A DNA stretch of 64,000 nucleotides from Rhabditoides inermis. Its lineage: Eukaryota > Nematoda > Chromadorea > Rhabditida > Rhabditidae. Below the pieces are notes generated by a model. The model was not told where the DNA came from, ran no database searches, and saw nothing but the letters and a program-made list of their open reading frames with translations. The number at the start of each line of letters is the position of its first letter. Positions within the stretch are counted from its first letter, which is position 1. The stretch covers positions 42,501 through 106,500 of the forward strand of contig CAWZYM010000134.1 in the NCBI GenBank assembly GCA_963966185.1, in the 5' to 3' direction. Positions 1 through 13,126 of the stretch are shown piece after piece. A program made the translations under genes and the position numbers.

Positions 1-80
1 CAAGTATCACTTGCACGATACTACGGTATAGCGTTGGTAGCAGGATCAACCGTGTCTTTTCAAACGTTTTGTGTTTTCAC

Positions 81-257
81 CTCAATCCCAAGTGCTTGAT
101 GAACTGCATGAATGGGATGGTTCCCATGAGCATTCCAACTGCGATCGCTGAGAAGAGAGAGTTGATCCGACGGGTAGAGTGCAGCCAGTGGGGAGAAGCT
201 GAGAGGGGAGGGGGTTGAGATGAGAGAGAGGGTGAGAGCGAGAGAGAGAGAGAGAGG

Positions 258-301
<44 letters not shown>

Positions 302-588
302 AATCTCACTTGTCTTATTGTAGTCGAGCGAAGTCTGTTCCTCTACCACGTCTTCCATACAAATCACCGTGAAGTTGAGGGCGAGCGAGTTGCTCAATAT
401 GAGTGTGAAGCAGATCACTGAAGCAGCACATCATATTATTAATTAGTATATTACTTAGAAATTTTTTAAATTATATTCGATTGTTCTTGATATTAATATA
501 CTACAAATAAACAAAACGCACGGCTGAGTATGAGTACGATGAAGCGTGTCCTGTGTCCGAAGTGAATCTTCCTATCTGACAGAAACAT
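81..588 (-). CDS. SLC17-like MFS transporter, 5' three exons (left copy, partial)
   Basis: Exons at 588-522, 417-310 and 198-81 splice in consistent phase (CC|GTGCG donor; TTTCAG and TCTCAG acceptors) and encode the N-terminus of a major facilitator transporter. It begins [16 protein letters not shown], followed by a hydrophobic segment with [20 protein letters not shown], as in nematode SLC17-type (sialin/vesicular glutamate transporter family) proteins, then an extracellular loop and the start of TM2 ([19 protein letters not shown]). It is a close paralogue of the complete gene at 57023-61189; exon boundaries, phases and upstream DNA all match. The remaining exons would lie left of the window, so I cannot tell whether this copy is complete. 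Substrate (organic anion, phosphate, glutamate or sialate type) cannot be predicted from these exons. Intron 2 is a short GA-rich stretch here. Confidence 0.8.
199..309. repeat. GA-rich microsatellite filling intron 2 of the left SLC17-like gene
   Basis: About 110 bp of mostly (GA)n with GGGAGA interruptions lie between the exon 2 donor and exon 3 acceptor. The homologous intron of the right copy has expanded to about 1.1 kb. Confidence 0.85.
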
Positions 589-719
589 CTTGACTGCAAC
601 TTTGAGATTACTATTATATTACTATTTACTACTATATCAGCTCTATATCACATAAAGACGGTGGGAAATAAATTTCGATCGAAAACAGAAATCGGAAGTT
701 CAGTTCACAATCGATGTAT

Positions 720-960
720 GGCTTTCACAAAAAAGCGCGGCGCTTTTTATACTGCTCAATTATGCAATGAGGAACCTTGGAAATTTGCATAGTTAAACTA
801 TACCTTTAAAAGTCGATTTATGTGCTACACATGGATGTGTCAACAGTAAACAGCGTTGCACTTTGTTGTTCTGAAACCCGCTTATAAAATCAGACCTCAA
901 CAGTGACTTGTACATATGTTTGTCGTACTGTGAGCGATGTCTATTTTAGATTTTGAGTTT
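720..960. promoter_or_regulatory. Upstream block shared with the right SLC17-like copy
   Basis: This region upstream of the minus-strand start codon is nearly identical to 61328-61560, upstream of the paralogue. It has a TATA-like TATAAAAA (minus strand, 744-751), an ATTTGCAT octamer near 783-790 and an AT-rich block. Conservation may only reflect recent duplication, but the block is the natural promoter candidate for both genes. Between 589 and 720 I see only AT-rich sequence. Confidence 0.5.
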
Positions 961-1246
961 TGACCATCGGATCGTGTCAGAGAAAGCGATAGTCAAAACA
1001 GTTGTAGTTGTGACTTGTGGCCTCAACAATAGCTCCTCACGAAGAGCAAGCCGTGTTCAGCTCCTGGGCAAGGTCTTCGGCAGAAATGTTGCGGTTGTGA
1101 TTCTGAATAATAATTACACTCACACATCTGAACCATTTGTGCCTAAGACCAATAATCATCAGTGGACGTGCAAGTACAGCTAAAATTACACAAAAATGAA
1201 AAAAAAGACTCTCATCACACACCAAATCTGCCAATACAGAGACATC

Positions 1247-2263
1247 TTATGTTTCAAAACAGACGGAACGCACCTCGTTGACGACGCTCATGTCGAAGAA
1301 GAGATGGGCGCTGGCGTCGACCGCCGTCGCCACCAGCCGCTCCAGAGCGGCGCGCGCCACCTGAAAGAGACATGACGTCACCCACTTTGCACGGGTAGTC
1401 AACTAGTCAGTAGGTAGTTGGACTAGTCACTGCAGCGGCTAGTCAACCATTTTGTATACGATGAAGAATTTGCTGCACTGTCCAAATAATGCTTCCAACA
1501 CCGCACAAACAAACAGCTCAAAAAAGCAAGTCAATATGATCAATCTCGACACGAAAATAATCAATAAATCAATGCCCCACCGGATTGAAGGGCTTGAGGG
1601 CGAGGGCCTGGTGGAAGAAGTTGGACGCCTCCGTCACCTGCAACAACAACTCGTCCACATTTGACAACACCTCGGACACATCAAATTCACGGCTCATTCG
1701 CTCTAGCAACTAACTCACATAACCAAAGATAAGGCCATTAGGCTAATCAAATTACTTCCAAACATCTACACATCAGTGCATACTGTATCAGTAAAGGACA
1801 CAAATTCTTAACCATCATTGCACAAGGACAATTACTATCCACCACGAATAGGCTTCAAACATTAACCACACGCTAACTATACAAAACAATAGCTTGTGTC
1901 CAAAGTTCCATCCTCCTCACTGATGCCGTTACCGTGCCCCATCGACACTACAGTACCCTCAGTCCCCCCACCCACATTGCCCATGGATGCGTGGCAGAGA
2001 GAGAGAGAGAGAGAAGGAGAGAGAGAGAAAGAGAGAGAAAGAAAGAGAGAGACAGAGCGAGAGAGAGAGAAGGAGAGAGAGAGAGAGCGAGAAAGAGAGA
2101 GTGAGAGAAAGAGAGATAGAGAAATAGAGGGAGAGAGAGAATGGAAAGAGACGTTCATTTCTGAAGAACTGGAGAGACAAAGACGAGTAACTACACTCTA
2201 AACATGAAAACTACTGACTACTGGATGAGAGAGAAAGATCAGAGACAGAAACAAGAACCCAAC

Positions 2264-2313
<50 letters not shown>

Positions 2314-2445
2314 TAGATCAGATCAGAGAGATCAAAGAAGCCGACTACTGACTCGTGGAAGAGCACGGCCGCCTTGTACTTGCCGAGCCTCCTCGACACG
2401 TGTGCCAGATTGTTCACCAGCGGCTCCCAGTACGCGTCCAGCCGC
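1247..2445 (-). pseudogene. cdc16: CDC16/APC6 (anaphase-promoting complex TPR subunit), C-terminal exons only
   Basis: Four minus-strand segments match the C-terminal TPR region of CDC16/APC6. 2445-about 2349 reads YWEPLVNNLAHVSRRLGKYK (family: YWEPLLNNLGHVCRKL-like). About 1990-1883 contains HASMGNV, 1637-1581 reads VTEASNFFHQALALKPFNP, and 1360-1247 reads VARAALERLVATAVDASAHL to a TAA stop. The last three exons join in phase 0. The rest of the ~600-residue protein is absent: histone H4 starts only ~400 bp upstream. The exon with HASMGNV has no acceptor, because a (CT)n tract on the sense strand runs into it. CDC16 is a scaffold subunit of the APC/C ubiquitin ligase (emb-27 in C. elegans). 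Best read as a 5'-truncated remnant left by segmental duplication, although an assembly join is possible. Confidence 0.7.
1996..2143. repeat. (GA)n-rich microsatellite
   Basis: Imperfect GA tract inside the APC6 remnant; a second, purer tract lies at about 2270-2306. The proteins it seems to encode in several frames are artefacts of the repeat. Confidence 0.9.
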
Positions 2446-2790
2446 CTGCGAACAAGGAAATCATCTCCGAACTCGGCAGCAATCGACTACTACTCTACAA
2501 CATTCAAGACAGAAAAACAGCATTCAGTCAAACATCACAATGAGTTGATTTTGAAAAAGACAATACTTTTACACTGAAGAAAATAAATTAAAACTAATTT
2601 ACCGGATATCATTACGATTACAAACTAGACTACTTTGTTTGGAGAATGGGTGCATACCACAAATTTCAGTCACTAGACACGCATTGCCTCCTTACAGTCA
2701 AACAAGTCAAAAATAGAAACACAAAAATTTATCGCAATAAAGAGAGATCGCTTGAATCAAAAGATTCAATAGTTTGTTTCACATATAGGT
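2446..2790. other. AT-rich spacer between the APC6 remnant and histone H4
   Basis: I see no coding exon of APC6 or of another gene here; it is the 3' flank of H4 beyond its stem-loop. Confidence 0.5.
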
Positions 2791-2806
2791 AGCCCTAAAG
2801 AGGGCT
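2791..2806 (-). terminator. Histone mRNA 3' stem-loop (H4)
   Basis: On the minus strand this is AGCCCTCTTTAGGGCT, a perfect 6-bp stem with a 4-nt loop about 40 nt after the H4 stop codon. It matches the replication-dependent histone stem-loop bound by SLBP, which replaces polyadenylation. Confidence 0.93.
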
Positions 2807-2843
2807 GTTGGGTTGGTTGGTGGTCTCATTGAGATCGGACGAC

Positions 2844-3167
<324 letters not shown>

Positions 3168-3202
3168 TCACGAATGAGATGACGACTGCTCCGCGGCGCC
3201 CG

Positions 3203-3212
3203 CATATATATG
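3203..3212 (-). promoter_or_regulatory. TATA box of H4
   Basis: CATATATATG, palindromic and readable as TATATA on the minus strand, about 50 bp upstream of the H4 start codon. Confidence 0.6.
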
Positions 3213-3595
3213 GTTGTCGACCCAGGTCCCGACCGACGAGGGACCCGAAAAAAGCGCGCGAAAGTCTTTCTCTCGGCGTCTCTCTCTCACCAGGCGTCCG
3301 TCCTTCTTTGTTATCGAGTCATCTAGACGAAGACATTCAAATATTACAGATACAGTACACTACTAAACGAAAAATCAATATTCATTTCCCAATTCCTTCA
3401 TCACAAAACAGCCACACACTGTTCAATCCAGCTTATTGCAACGAGTGCCTACTGCACATCATCAATTCTCCTCGAAATTCCCAACCAACGAAAACTACAA
3501 AACAAGATATGAGAAAATACATATTTATGGACACATAATAAACGAGATCAAATGACTATTGACTCGACAGAGCGAGTTTGATTTCACGTATAGGT
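3213..3595. other. H2B-H4 spacer
   Basis: H4 promoter-proximal DNA and the 3' flank of H2B. AT-rich with no supported gene. Confidence 0.6.
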
Positions 3596-3611
3596 GGCCC
3601 TAAAGAGGGTC
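3596..3611 (-). terminator. Histone mRNA 3' stem-loop (H2B)
   Basis: The same 16-nt hairpin as downstream of H4, with one G-T type pair (minus strand GACCCTCTTTAGGGCC), 31 bp after the H2B stop codon. Confidence 0.92.
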
Positions 3612-3641
3612 GTTGGGTTGGTTGTGAAGCACTACTCCAAT

Positions 3642-4013
3642 TTACTTGGAAGAAGTGTACTTGGTGACGGCATTGGTGCCCTCAGAGACGGCGTGCTTGG
3701 CAAGCTCTCCAGGAAGGATAAGACGGACCGCGGTCTGGATTTCGCGGGAGGAGATGGTGGACCTCTTGTTGTAGTGGGCCAGACGGGAGGCCTCGGCGGC
3801 GATGCGCTCGAACACGTCGTTGACGAACGAGTTCATGATCGACATGGCCTTGGAGGAGACTCCGGTGTCGGGGTGGACCTGCTTCAGCACACGGTAGATG
3901 TAGACAGAGTAAGACTCCTTGCGGCTCTTTCTCCTCTTCTTGTCTCCGGTGCGGGTGGTCTTCTGCGATTTGGCGGCCTTCTTGGCTCCCTTGGCGGACG
4001 GCTTGGGCGGCAT
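3642..4013 (-). CDS. H2B: Histone H2B
   Basis: Intronless, 123 residues, the usual nematode length. A Lys/Pro-rich tail ([18 protein letters not shown]) leads to the H2B fold with [20 protein letters not shown], the [20 protein letters not shown] helix region and the C-terminal helix ending AVTKYTSSK, which includes the conserved ubiquitination-site Lys context. It dimerises with H2A in the nucleosome. The ATG sits in a CACCATGCCGCCC-type context; the TATA is ~57 bp upstream and a stem-loop lies downstream. Confidence 0.99.
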   Translation of the reverse strand: MPPKPSAKGAKKAAKSQKTTRTGDKKRRKSRKESYSVYIYRVLKQVHPDTGVSSKAMSIMNSFVNDVFERIAAEASRLAHYNKRSTISSREIQTAVRLILPGELAKHAVSEGTNAVTKYTSSK

Positions 4014-4069
4014 GGTAACTGGGACAGACGGTGTAACCGAGTGGTACCCCTTCTCTCGCCTCCCCTATC

Positions 4070-4075
4070 TTATAC
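4070..4075 (-). promoter_or_regulatory. TATA box of H2B
   Basis: Minus strand reads GGTATAAGA, ~57 bp before the H2B ATG. Confidence 0.6.
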
Positions 4076-4613
4076 CCCGTCGGTGGAGGGCGGGGTTTCG
4101 TCGCTCCGCCCTCTTTGGATCGCGCGCGATTCACCAAGCGTCGCGTGATGTAGTGAGCGACCCGACCCATATCTTCTCACCCTCTCTCACCCCCTGCTGT
4201 CACTCCTAAAACAACTATCGGCATATCGATCGATCGAATGACTACGGCACAATGACCTATGTAGTGAGGAGAGACACACTTATCCGTACCTTCCTGAGAG
4301 AGATATCAAGCATGGAAGCGAGAACATATCGCAATCACATCTCAAACTCACTGTCTACAAGCAACACTATCACCAAACATTCATCAATAATAAAATATCA
4401 CTAACATCTATCTAAACATATGTGCTATGCACACTTTTCTTATAAATATCCCAACAATTTTGCTTAAAACTCACGCTTCAGTGTATCTAATAAGAAGCTC
4501 CTCTCAAACAAATAAATCACAGCCAAACAAATACAAGCATCAAATTGTTTATTAGTAGGAGATCAAGTGAATGGTGAATCTGGAGATTCTATAAGTTTCT
4601 TTCACATATAGGT
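4076..4613. other. H3-H2B spacer
   Basis: The left ~100 bp is the GC-rich H2B promoter. The rest is AT-rich with no supported coding sequence. Confidence 0.6.
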
Positions 4614-4629
4614 GGCCCTAAAGAGGGCC
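4614..4629 (-). terminator. Histone mRNA 3' stem-loop (H3)
   Basis: Minus strand GGCCCTCTTTAGGGCC, a perfect 6-bp stem, 35 bp after the H3 stop codon. Confidence 0.95.
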
Positions 4630-4663
4630 GTTGGGTTCTAGATGAGTGGGTTCACAAAGGCAT

Positions 4664-5549
<886 letters not shown>

Positions 5550-5565
5550 GGCCCTAAAAAGGGCC
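5550..5565 (-). terminator. Histone mRNA 3' stem-loop (H2A)
   Basis: Minus strand GGCCCTTTTTAGGGCC: perfect stem with a TTTT loop instead of the CTTT of its three neighbours. 34 bp after the H2A stop. Confidence 0.93.
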
Positions 5566-5598
5566 GTTGGGTTGGGTGTTGGTGTAGCGAGCAATCGC

Positions 5599-6432
<834 letters not shown>

Positions 6433-8885
6433 ATGCTGCCGATGTCTGTGCAGCAGCCCCGCCACTTCATCGAACCCTGGCCCGGCACAAACAAGCTCAT
6501 CGTCGGTGAGTCATCGTGGCTACTTCTGACGGAATCTGCTCGCAGGCTGTGGCGCGAGTGTGGAACTCGTGTCCGCCTCCGAGTTCGCCTCGCCCCGCAC
6601 CGAGCCCAAGCTGTGCAACGTGTTCGAGCAGTGCATCGGTGGAGTGGGCGATCGATACGTGCGCGGAGCCGCCTTCATTCCCAACCACAACGGTTCGTTG
6701 AAATTATTTACCATAAATATGTTGAGCGTTGTCAGACGTGGTCGTGTTGTTCTCGGGTTCTCTGGTGGCAGTGGCTTCTCGGAACGAGTTGGAGAGGGGC
6801 GTGTCTGTCTGCAGGCAGCGAGTTGTCGCCATCGATTCCAGCCTCGGATCCATCCTCGATGCAGCCGTCAGAGCCATCCACGGAAAGGTGCTCGTGTTAT
6901 TGTAATCATATCATTTATAATCATATCATCTTAATCATATAATCATATAAACTGTTTGTTCAGTTCGAGCTCATGGTCGCTTCAACCTGCGCCATCACCA
7001 AGTACTCTATCAGTATGGTCGAAGGAGAAGAGAAGAGGAAGATGCTCATACTGAAGGAAAAGGGCGTGTGAGTCACTATTATTGTTGAATTGTTGTTATA
7101 ATGTGTTACTCCACACCTTATTCAGTTGCCGCGTGTTCAACTCGGTGGTCCGTTTTCTCTCCCATCCGGATGGCTCGCTCACTCTCTTCTCGGCACAAGC
7201 CTCCCTCCTGCGGTTCACCCACCATGTCCGAGACACAGACATTGTCAAGTCTGGGGTGAGAATTGTACACCCAGAATCACATAATCATGTGAATATATTT
7301 CTTGTGAAAGGTGGCACAGCGCTTGAAGGCTTGTTCTATAAAGCTGCAATTGATTGAATATTTCAGGAGAAAGTCGTTCTCCTATCCGCGCGCTTGTTGT
7401 CTGTACTCGAGACTGTGTGGCTGTCGGTGTGTCGTCGGGGTAGCACCATCATTGCATACGTGGGATACCGTATCAAGGTACATGCCCAATTAATGCCATA
7501 ACGGTTGAGCTGTTGAGCCTGTATATTATGAAAGTGTGCAATTTCAATTCTGTTGGCGAATCAGGATTGTCCTACGCGAGAGGGCACGGTGTCGCGTTTC
7601 GCATTTGATGTGAAGGAGCTGACTGAACCATCGCGTTCATTGAACAAGAAGGCTGCCTTCACACTCGACGCGCAGCGATTCGAGGTTATTGATTTATTGA
7701 TTGTCGTGATTAATACTATTCTTAGTATTCTTCGTTGATGGATCGATAAAAAAATCAATTTTACTTCACGAACCTGATTTTCTGAAGAAATATATATCAC
7801 TATCGATTGGTTTATTGTTTTTAACTTCAGATGAGCACGGACGTTCCCGCGAGTGGCGGCTCTGAGTGGGGGAAGAATAGCTGCTCCACGCTTGACGGAA
7901 CCGCACTCTATTTTGCCGGTGGGGGATACGTGTTCGGAATCGTTATGACCGATGACAAGAAGGAGAAGCACGTGAAGGTACGAGAAAGGGGGGGGGGAGA
8001 AGGGAGTTGTGTATTCTAGATGGGCGGCATTGGCGTGTGCGAGTCGGCTGTGTGTCTTCTGCACTGCGAGCAGCCAGTCACTGCCATTCACGCCGCGAAC
8101 GGACAGCTGGTGGGTCGGACTGCCTTGCGGACTATAGTTCTATCCTCGCAATAAGTTTCGCTCGGTGGGGTAGATCAGAGGAAGACGAGTCAGCTCTCGG
8201 CAATAGCGCGCAAAACAAGAGAGGCACGGTTATGGCACCGTATTTCGGACTGCAAGCGAGGTAGATCGAAAACTATCGCTCTGGCGCAGGCTGTAGGTAG
8301 TCCGCGAACTAGGTATCCCTGTCTCTCTTCCAGTTGGTCGCCTGCTCGTCTGGCACTCTCTTCTCTGTTGATGTGTCCGCGTTCGCAGCCGACGCGCACC
8401 TCGGCCGCCCCTTCCACTCCCGCTCGGAAGTCATCATCGTGAGTGGAAAGTGGAGAGGGTTCATGGTCCCATCACGAATACCTTCACTTCTGCTCATTGT
8501 CTAGACCGACTACCGCGCCGACTTCCTTCATTTGCTAGACGCGCGCACGCTGCTCGTGTTCTCCGCCGACAAAGGGTACTGGTTGGAAAACATCGTGATC
8601 ATCGTTCCACTTGATTGTCTGAAGGATGATGATCCGCCTGTCGCTGAAGGGTTTCGGCATTCAGCCCGCCATGGACATCTATAGGGTGCCCGGCGAGTTC
8701 TTCCTCCTCCCCCGTCCCGGAGTGCCCAAGGTGAGACAATCGATTGCTCATCGATCAATCGATCGATTGTTCTCTTTATTTGTTCATGATGTCGTAAGTA
8801 CTGCAGGTGTCGTACTCTGCTCGTCTCGGCTTCGTGTTCTACAAAGAAGATGAACCCGTGTTCTTCCACGCCCACGGTAGGTGCG

Positions 8886-8934
<49 letters not shown>

Positions 8935-10687
8935 AGAGGGAGAGGGGGGGGGAGAGAGGATGAGTGTGTTGCAGACTGGTCCCATCTGGTGCGAGAGGCC
9001 TACCAGCGGGTGAGCGTCGTCCGCTGCAGCGACAACAACCACCTCAAGGTGCGCGGATTGTATTGGTTTCGAAAAAAATCCAGCTTGCAACGTTCATTTC
9101 TCAGCGCAGACCGCGCAGACCGCAGAAGAACACGGTATCATCAACCTCGTGGTTGTGGAAGATTATACAGTTATACAGTCCAGGGAATATTTAGTTCCGC
9201 CACCACGCGGCTCTCTAATAGCGGCAACTGATTTGCCCACCAACTGTAACAAATGATAGAAAATCATCTTGTTCAGGTGATATGGGCGCGCGCGCTCGGC
9301 CGTGATTTCCTCGTGCAGAACGACGCGTACGATGTGGTAGGAGTGAATTCTATCGTACTCATACTCCCTGCTTGTAGCGTCTCTTCCCCGGTGCTGAGCC
9401 GCATCCCTACGTGTTCCAGCTGGGATCTAGACTCGGAATCAAGGAGATGATCAAGGTACATTTGTCTTCTCTCTTTCACGTGTTATCCTGCAACCGTATA
9501 AATTATTATAATCTTCTCCAGACTGCCACCCGGGTGGCTCGTACCGGCAGTCTCTGGTCCCACATCGTGGCCCTCACTGTCACCGGCCGCGTCTGTCACT
9601 TCTTCTACAAAACTGGACAGCAAAATCTATTTGTATGAGTAGAAGAAATCTATCCCCCATATGTCATAGTGTGTCATCTGTTGCGCAGGACGAGGCGACG
9701 TCGCCGTCGATGGAGCTCGACCTGTCGAAGGACATCGTGGACGTGCACATCAGCACCGAGTCGCCGAAGGTGCTGTACCTGATCGATTCACGCGGAGTGC
9801 TGACGAGCCGCCGACTGCGCGACACCGGAGAGGGATATGCGAGTTATTTTTGAAAGCATAGTCGCTATCCAATTGTCTGCCACAACGTGGCTCTTTCGAG
9901 AGAAAAAAATCAATAAGTGTTAGGTAAACATGTTTTTTATTACGATTATTTCTATTTCAAAGTATGTTGCGACTGCGCCATTACAATCATCACAATCATT
10001 CAGCTGGACTCTCGGTCGGAGCGTGCCTACGCGGTGTGGGACTCGCGGCAGCATCCGAATGAAGCGAGGAAGGTGATTCGATTCGTGGCCAGAGATCGCG
10101 ACGCGCCCCTCCTCCTCACACACTACAACACACAGGTGTGTTACCCTCATCTCATATCCACCTTCAACTATGTGCCGTATTCCAGCACACCAACGTGGTG
10201 GAGGCGTGGTATTGTCGTCTGGGAGTGCGCCTCGGCATCCAGCGGGTGCACGACTTCCACCCCGCCCACATGTGCGCGCGCTGTGACGGAGACGTGCTCC
10301 GAATGGCTATACATCCAAGCACGAACAATGGAAGCGATCAGCATGTGGTAGGCGAAACGCCCTTTTCTATTTCCATCTCACGTTTCGTAGCTCGTGGTCT
10401 GCTGTGCCCGTTTCTCTCCCTTCCCGCCACTTCCGGTCGACTCCTGGATGCGGGTGCGAGCGAGGGCGATCCCCTCGTATACGACCACAACGGACTGCTG
10501 CGAGTGCCCTTCCGCGGCGAGGGTGAGTAGCTGTGACGTCACTAGATCGACAATCACGTCACTCGCAGAGTCGGTAAACATTGCGACGCCGTCGTCTCTC
10601 CCTCTGCTCGTTTGCTCGACGGCTACAGATGGCCTGCCGCATGGACGTTCTGATGGATCTACGGTAGTTCAACGTTGTACACTGTGA
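6433..10687 (+). pseudogene. Decayed paralogue of the large uncharacterised gene at 41610-47400
   Basis: About 20 exons can be hand-spliced, starting MLPMSVQQPRHFIEPWPGTN at 6433. Conserved blocks include EFASPRTEPKLCNVFEQCI, LFSVDVSAFAADAHLGRPF, LGRDFLVQN, SHIVALTVTGRVCHFFY and VVDVHISTESPKVLYLIDSR-like text. Each has a counterpart in the minus-strand gene at 41610-47400, except the TGRVCHFFY exon where I did not find the match. The many short beta-rich blocks suggest a propeller, but I do not recognise the family. The 3' part is damaged. The exon after 10390 joins out of phase with the one before, and near 10640 a short deletion shifts the frame to a stop at 10687, so roughly the last quarter is lost. 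Transcription or a truncated product is possible. Confidence 0.6.
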
Positions 10688-11640
10688 TCATTTCATTACA
10701 AGTTATGAAGCAGGCAGGACAATGAAATACGCCAACTGACAGTATTCTTTGAGCCAGAGCAGTATCGCTACAAAAGAATTTTTTTGCGATTCAAGTCGTT
10801 GTCGTGATGAAATGAAGTTGTTTTGATGATTATATGCAGACGCTCTCAATGACTGGAGCGTCTCCTTATCAAAATTTGGTGCGCGAAGAGTGAAGAGCAT
10901 GCGCGCAAAGAGTCAAATAAGTTACTTCCTGTAGCGTGTGTTCCCCCCCCCCCCCCAGGGGCTAATAAGTCGTATTCTTACGTGCTCCCGCTTGGACTAA
11001 TATACAGACTCGAGGATCAAGGAGGTCATCAAAGTAGATCTTTCTTAGTTCCTCTTTCGAGCGCAGTGCCAAGACATGAATGCTGTGACGTCATTAGGAT
11101 AACCACGCCATGTTGTTGCGACCCAAGTTTTGCTGTAGGCATCGCTCGTGTGTGTTGTTTTCTGCGAGCGATAGCCGGCCCCTCGCAGGCTATGAGTAGT
11201 TGATCGCGGCTGGCATCGATCTTGTACGAGCGGGTGCGCGAACATTGTCATTCTTTCCCTCGCTGTGTTTTTTATTGGTTTTATATGGTGTACACTTTTT
11301 CTTAAAGTAATCCATTTTCTAGCACTGTTAAAGAATACTTTCCGACTGCCAAAATTGTTATATTTTCTTATTTGAAACGCGATTCGAAAAGTGTGGCGCC
11401 TTCTCGTTTTTTCTTCGATTGTAACTAATTGGTACTGAATTTTGCAACTTTGATCATTTATATGAACGAATATATTGTGTACCTATGAATTGAATTGAAT
11501 TTGAATTGGTACCTATGTTGCTTTGAAGTATTGACCCGTCAGAAAGTGATCTTTAAACACTGCGAGTCATCTGTCGCGAACTCAGAAGGCTGCTAAAATG
11601 GTTGCTAATATTTGTCTGATTTCTTCACATTCAGTTGTGT
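10688..11640. other. Non-coding spacer with a small gene fragment
   Basis: Mostly unassigned. A run of 14 C at 10947-10960 and a ~50 bp fragment at 10985-11035 resembling the SRLGIKEMIK exon of the neighbouring gene (compare 9417-9455 and 30865-30897) are the only recognisable parts. Confidence 0.45.
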
Positions 11641-11719
11641 TTTAATATCTCTGTCTCTCTCTCTGTCTCTATCTCTCTGTCTGTCACTCTGTTTCTCTCT
11701 CTCTCTCTATCTCTCTCTC

Positions 11720-11751
<32 letters not shown>

Positions 11752-11752
11752 C
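11641..11752. repeat. (CT)n-rich microsatellite
   Basis: Imperfect CTCTCT/CTGTCT tract. Confidence 0.9.
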
Positions 11753-11837
11753 TCACCATCTTCCTCTTGTGGAGTGAGTACTTCAAAATTGCAGACTACT
11801 GTCATTACACGTCGTAATGTGATATATTGTACTCGAT

Positions 11838-12125
11838 ACTGAGTTTCACGCTTTTCACGAGAGACATTAGGGTGGTTGGATAAAGATCAGAAACCGTTCA
11901 TAAATTTCAAATTGTCAAAACTTTGCGTCGGCGGGAATCGAACTAGCGAACATATTCTTGTTAAGCGAGAGCGTTACGTTAGCTACATAGGTGTGGTGGC
12001 TTTGCGAATTGGAAATGTGAACGTGAGATGAAATTTGCATTGTCCAATAGTTTAGTGTACTGTAGAACTATTGGACAACATAATGTTTTTAACGAGAAAA
12101 GTTGAGCTGAGTTCGAACGGAATGT
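11838..12125 (-). mobile_element. tRNA-derived SINE-like repeat, copy 1
   Basis: About 290 bp similar along its length to 32872-33172. The minus strand at 11929-11992 contains a TAGC...GTTAC A-box-like part and a GTTCGATTCCCGCC B-box, in tRNA-like order. The tail region AACTATTGGACAACAT is shared by both copies. The tRNA part is degraded and does not fold as a tRNA. Confidence 0.6.
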
Positions 12126-13126
12126 TAATTGTGTATTAATTCTGTGTCTTTCAGGATTTTCGCTCCGCCACACTCGGAATGGACAGGAAGGTGAACTGCA
12201 GATGATTTTAACAAAATGCTCCCATTGATTTTTTTTATTATATAAAAATAGTTTTTTTTCTATTTTCTATCATGGAACAACTAAATTGAATGTGTACTGT
12301 CTCACAAGGTGAAACGTTTTGAATGTGTTCGTTCAAACAACATGATTTTCATGAAAATTATAGGCCATCGCCCAATTCATCGTACGGCAATACCACTGGT
12401 CAAACTGACGAGAATTTTTTTGCAAACTTGGCCAGGGTGTTTTTTCGTTCGAATACGGAATGAAATACGGAAATCGAAAAATCGAAAACTAGAGATCTCT
12501 AGCCATTCTATCGGGACATCTCCTCCAGAAAGTTGGGCGTTGTTCTCGAAATTCAAAAATCGAACACTAGAGATCGATACGCACCACTGATACGTGATAC
12601 GCATCACACATCAAAATTTTGTGAAGATTTTTCAATTCCGAATGGAGTTATAAACTCCAGAAAGTGTCCGGACCGATAACAGGTTATTGATTTCTCAAAT
12701 AGTGTCTGATGAACTTTTGGCGAAATTATTGCCGTTCGTTGACTAGCTGTCGCGCTGTTGCGCGCCTCAGCACTAGGTGTACAAGGTACAAGGATAGAAA
12801 TATGAATGGGCGAGTAGCGATTTCAGTGGAGAAATTATCGCGCTCAAGCGCTTGATAGCGAATTCGCGCGGAGCGGTCGTTGGGCTGACCGCTCGCGACT
12901 GTGCTATCCGGGCTGTGTCGGCGGCGGGGATGTGGTCTGTTTGCAAATCGCGGATCAAAGATTTCGTGGATCAAAGACTGTACATGTTGTTATAAGCGAA
13001 GATGCAGGTCACAGCTCCTGACCAGTCATCCTTCTTACTTGTCAATCAACTTCATGCTCTCATTCTCTCTCTTTCTTCCACGAAAGAGATAAGATATTGA
13101 CCCTCTGACGGATTTTTAAAAAAATA
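12126..13126. other. AT-rich intergenic DNA
   Basis: No exon-like sequence recognised. Short internal repeats of a TCGAAAA(C)TAGAGATC type occur near 12475-12580. Confidence 0.4.
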
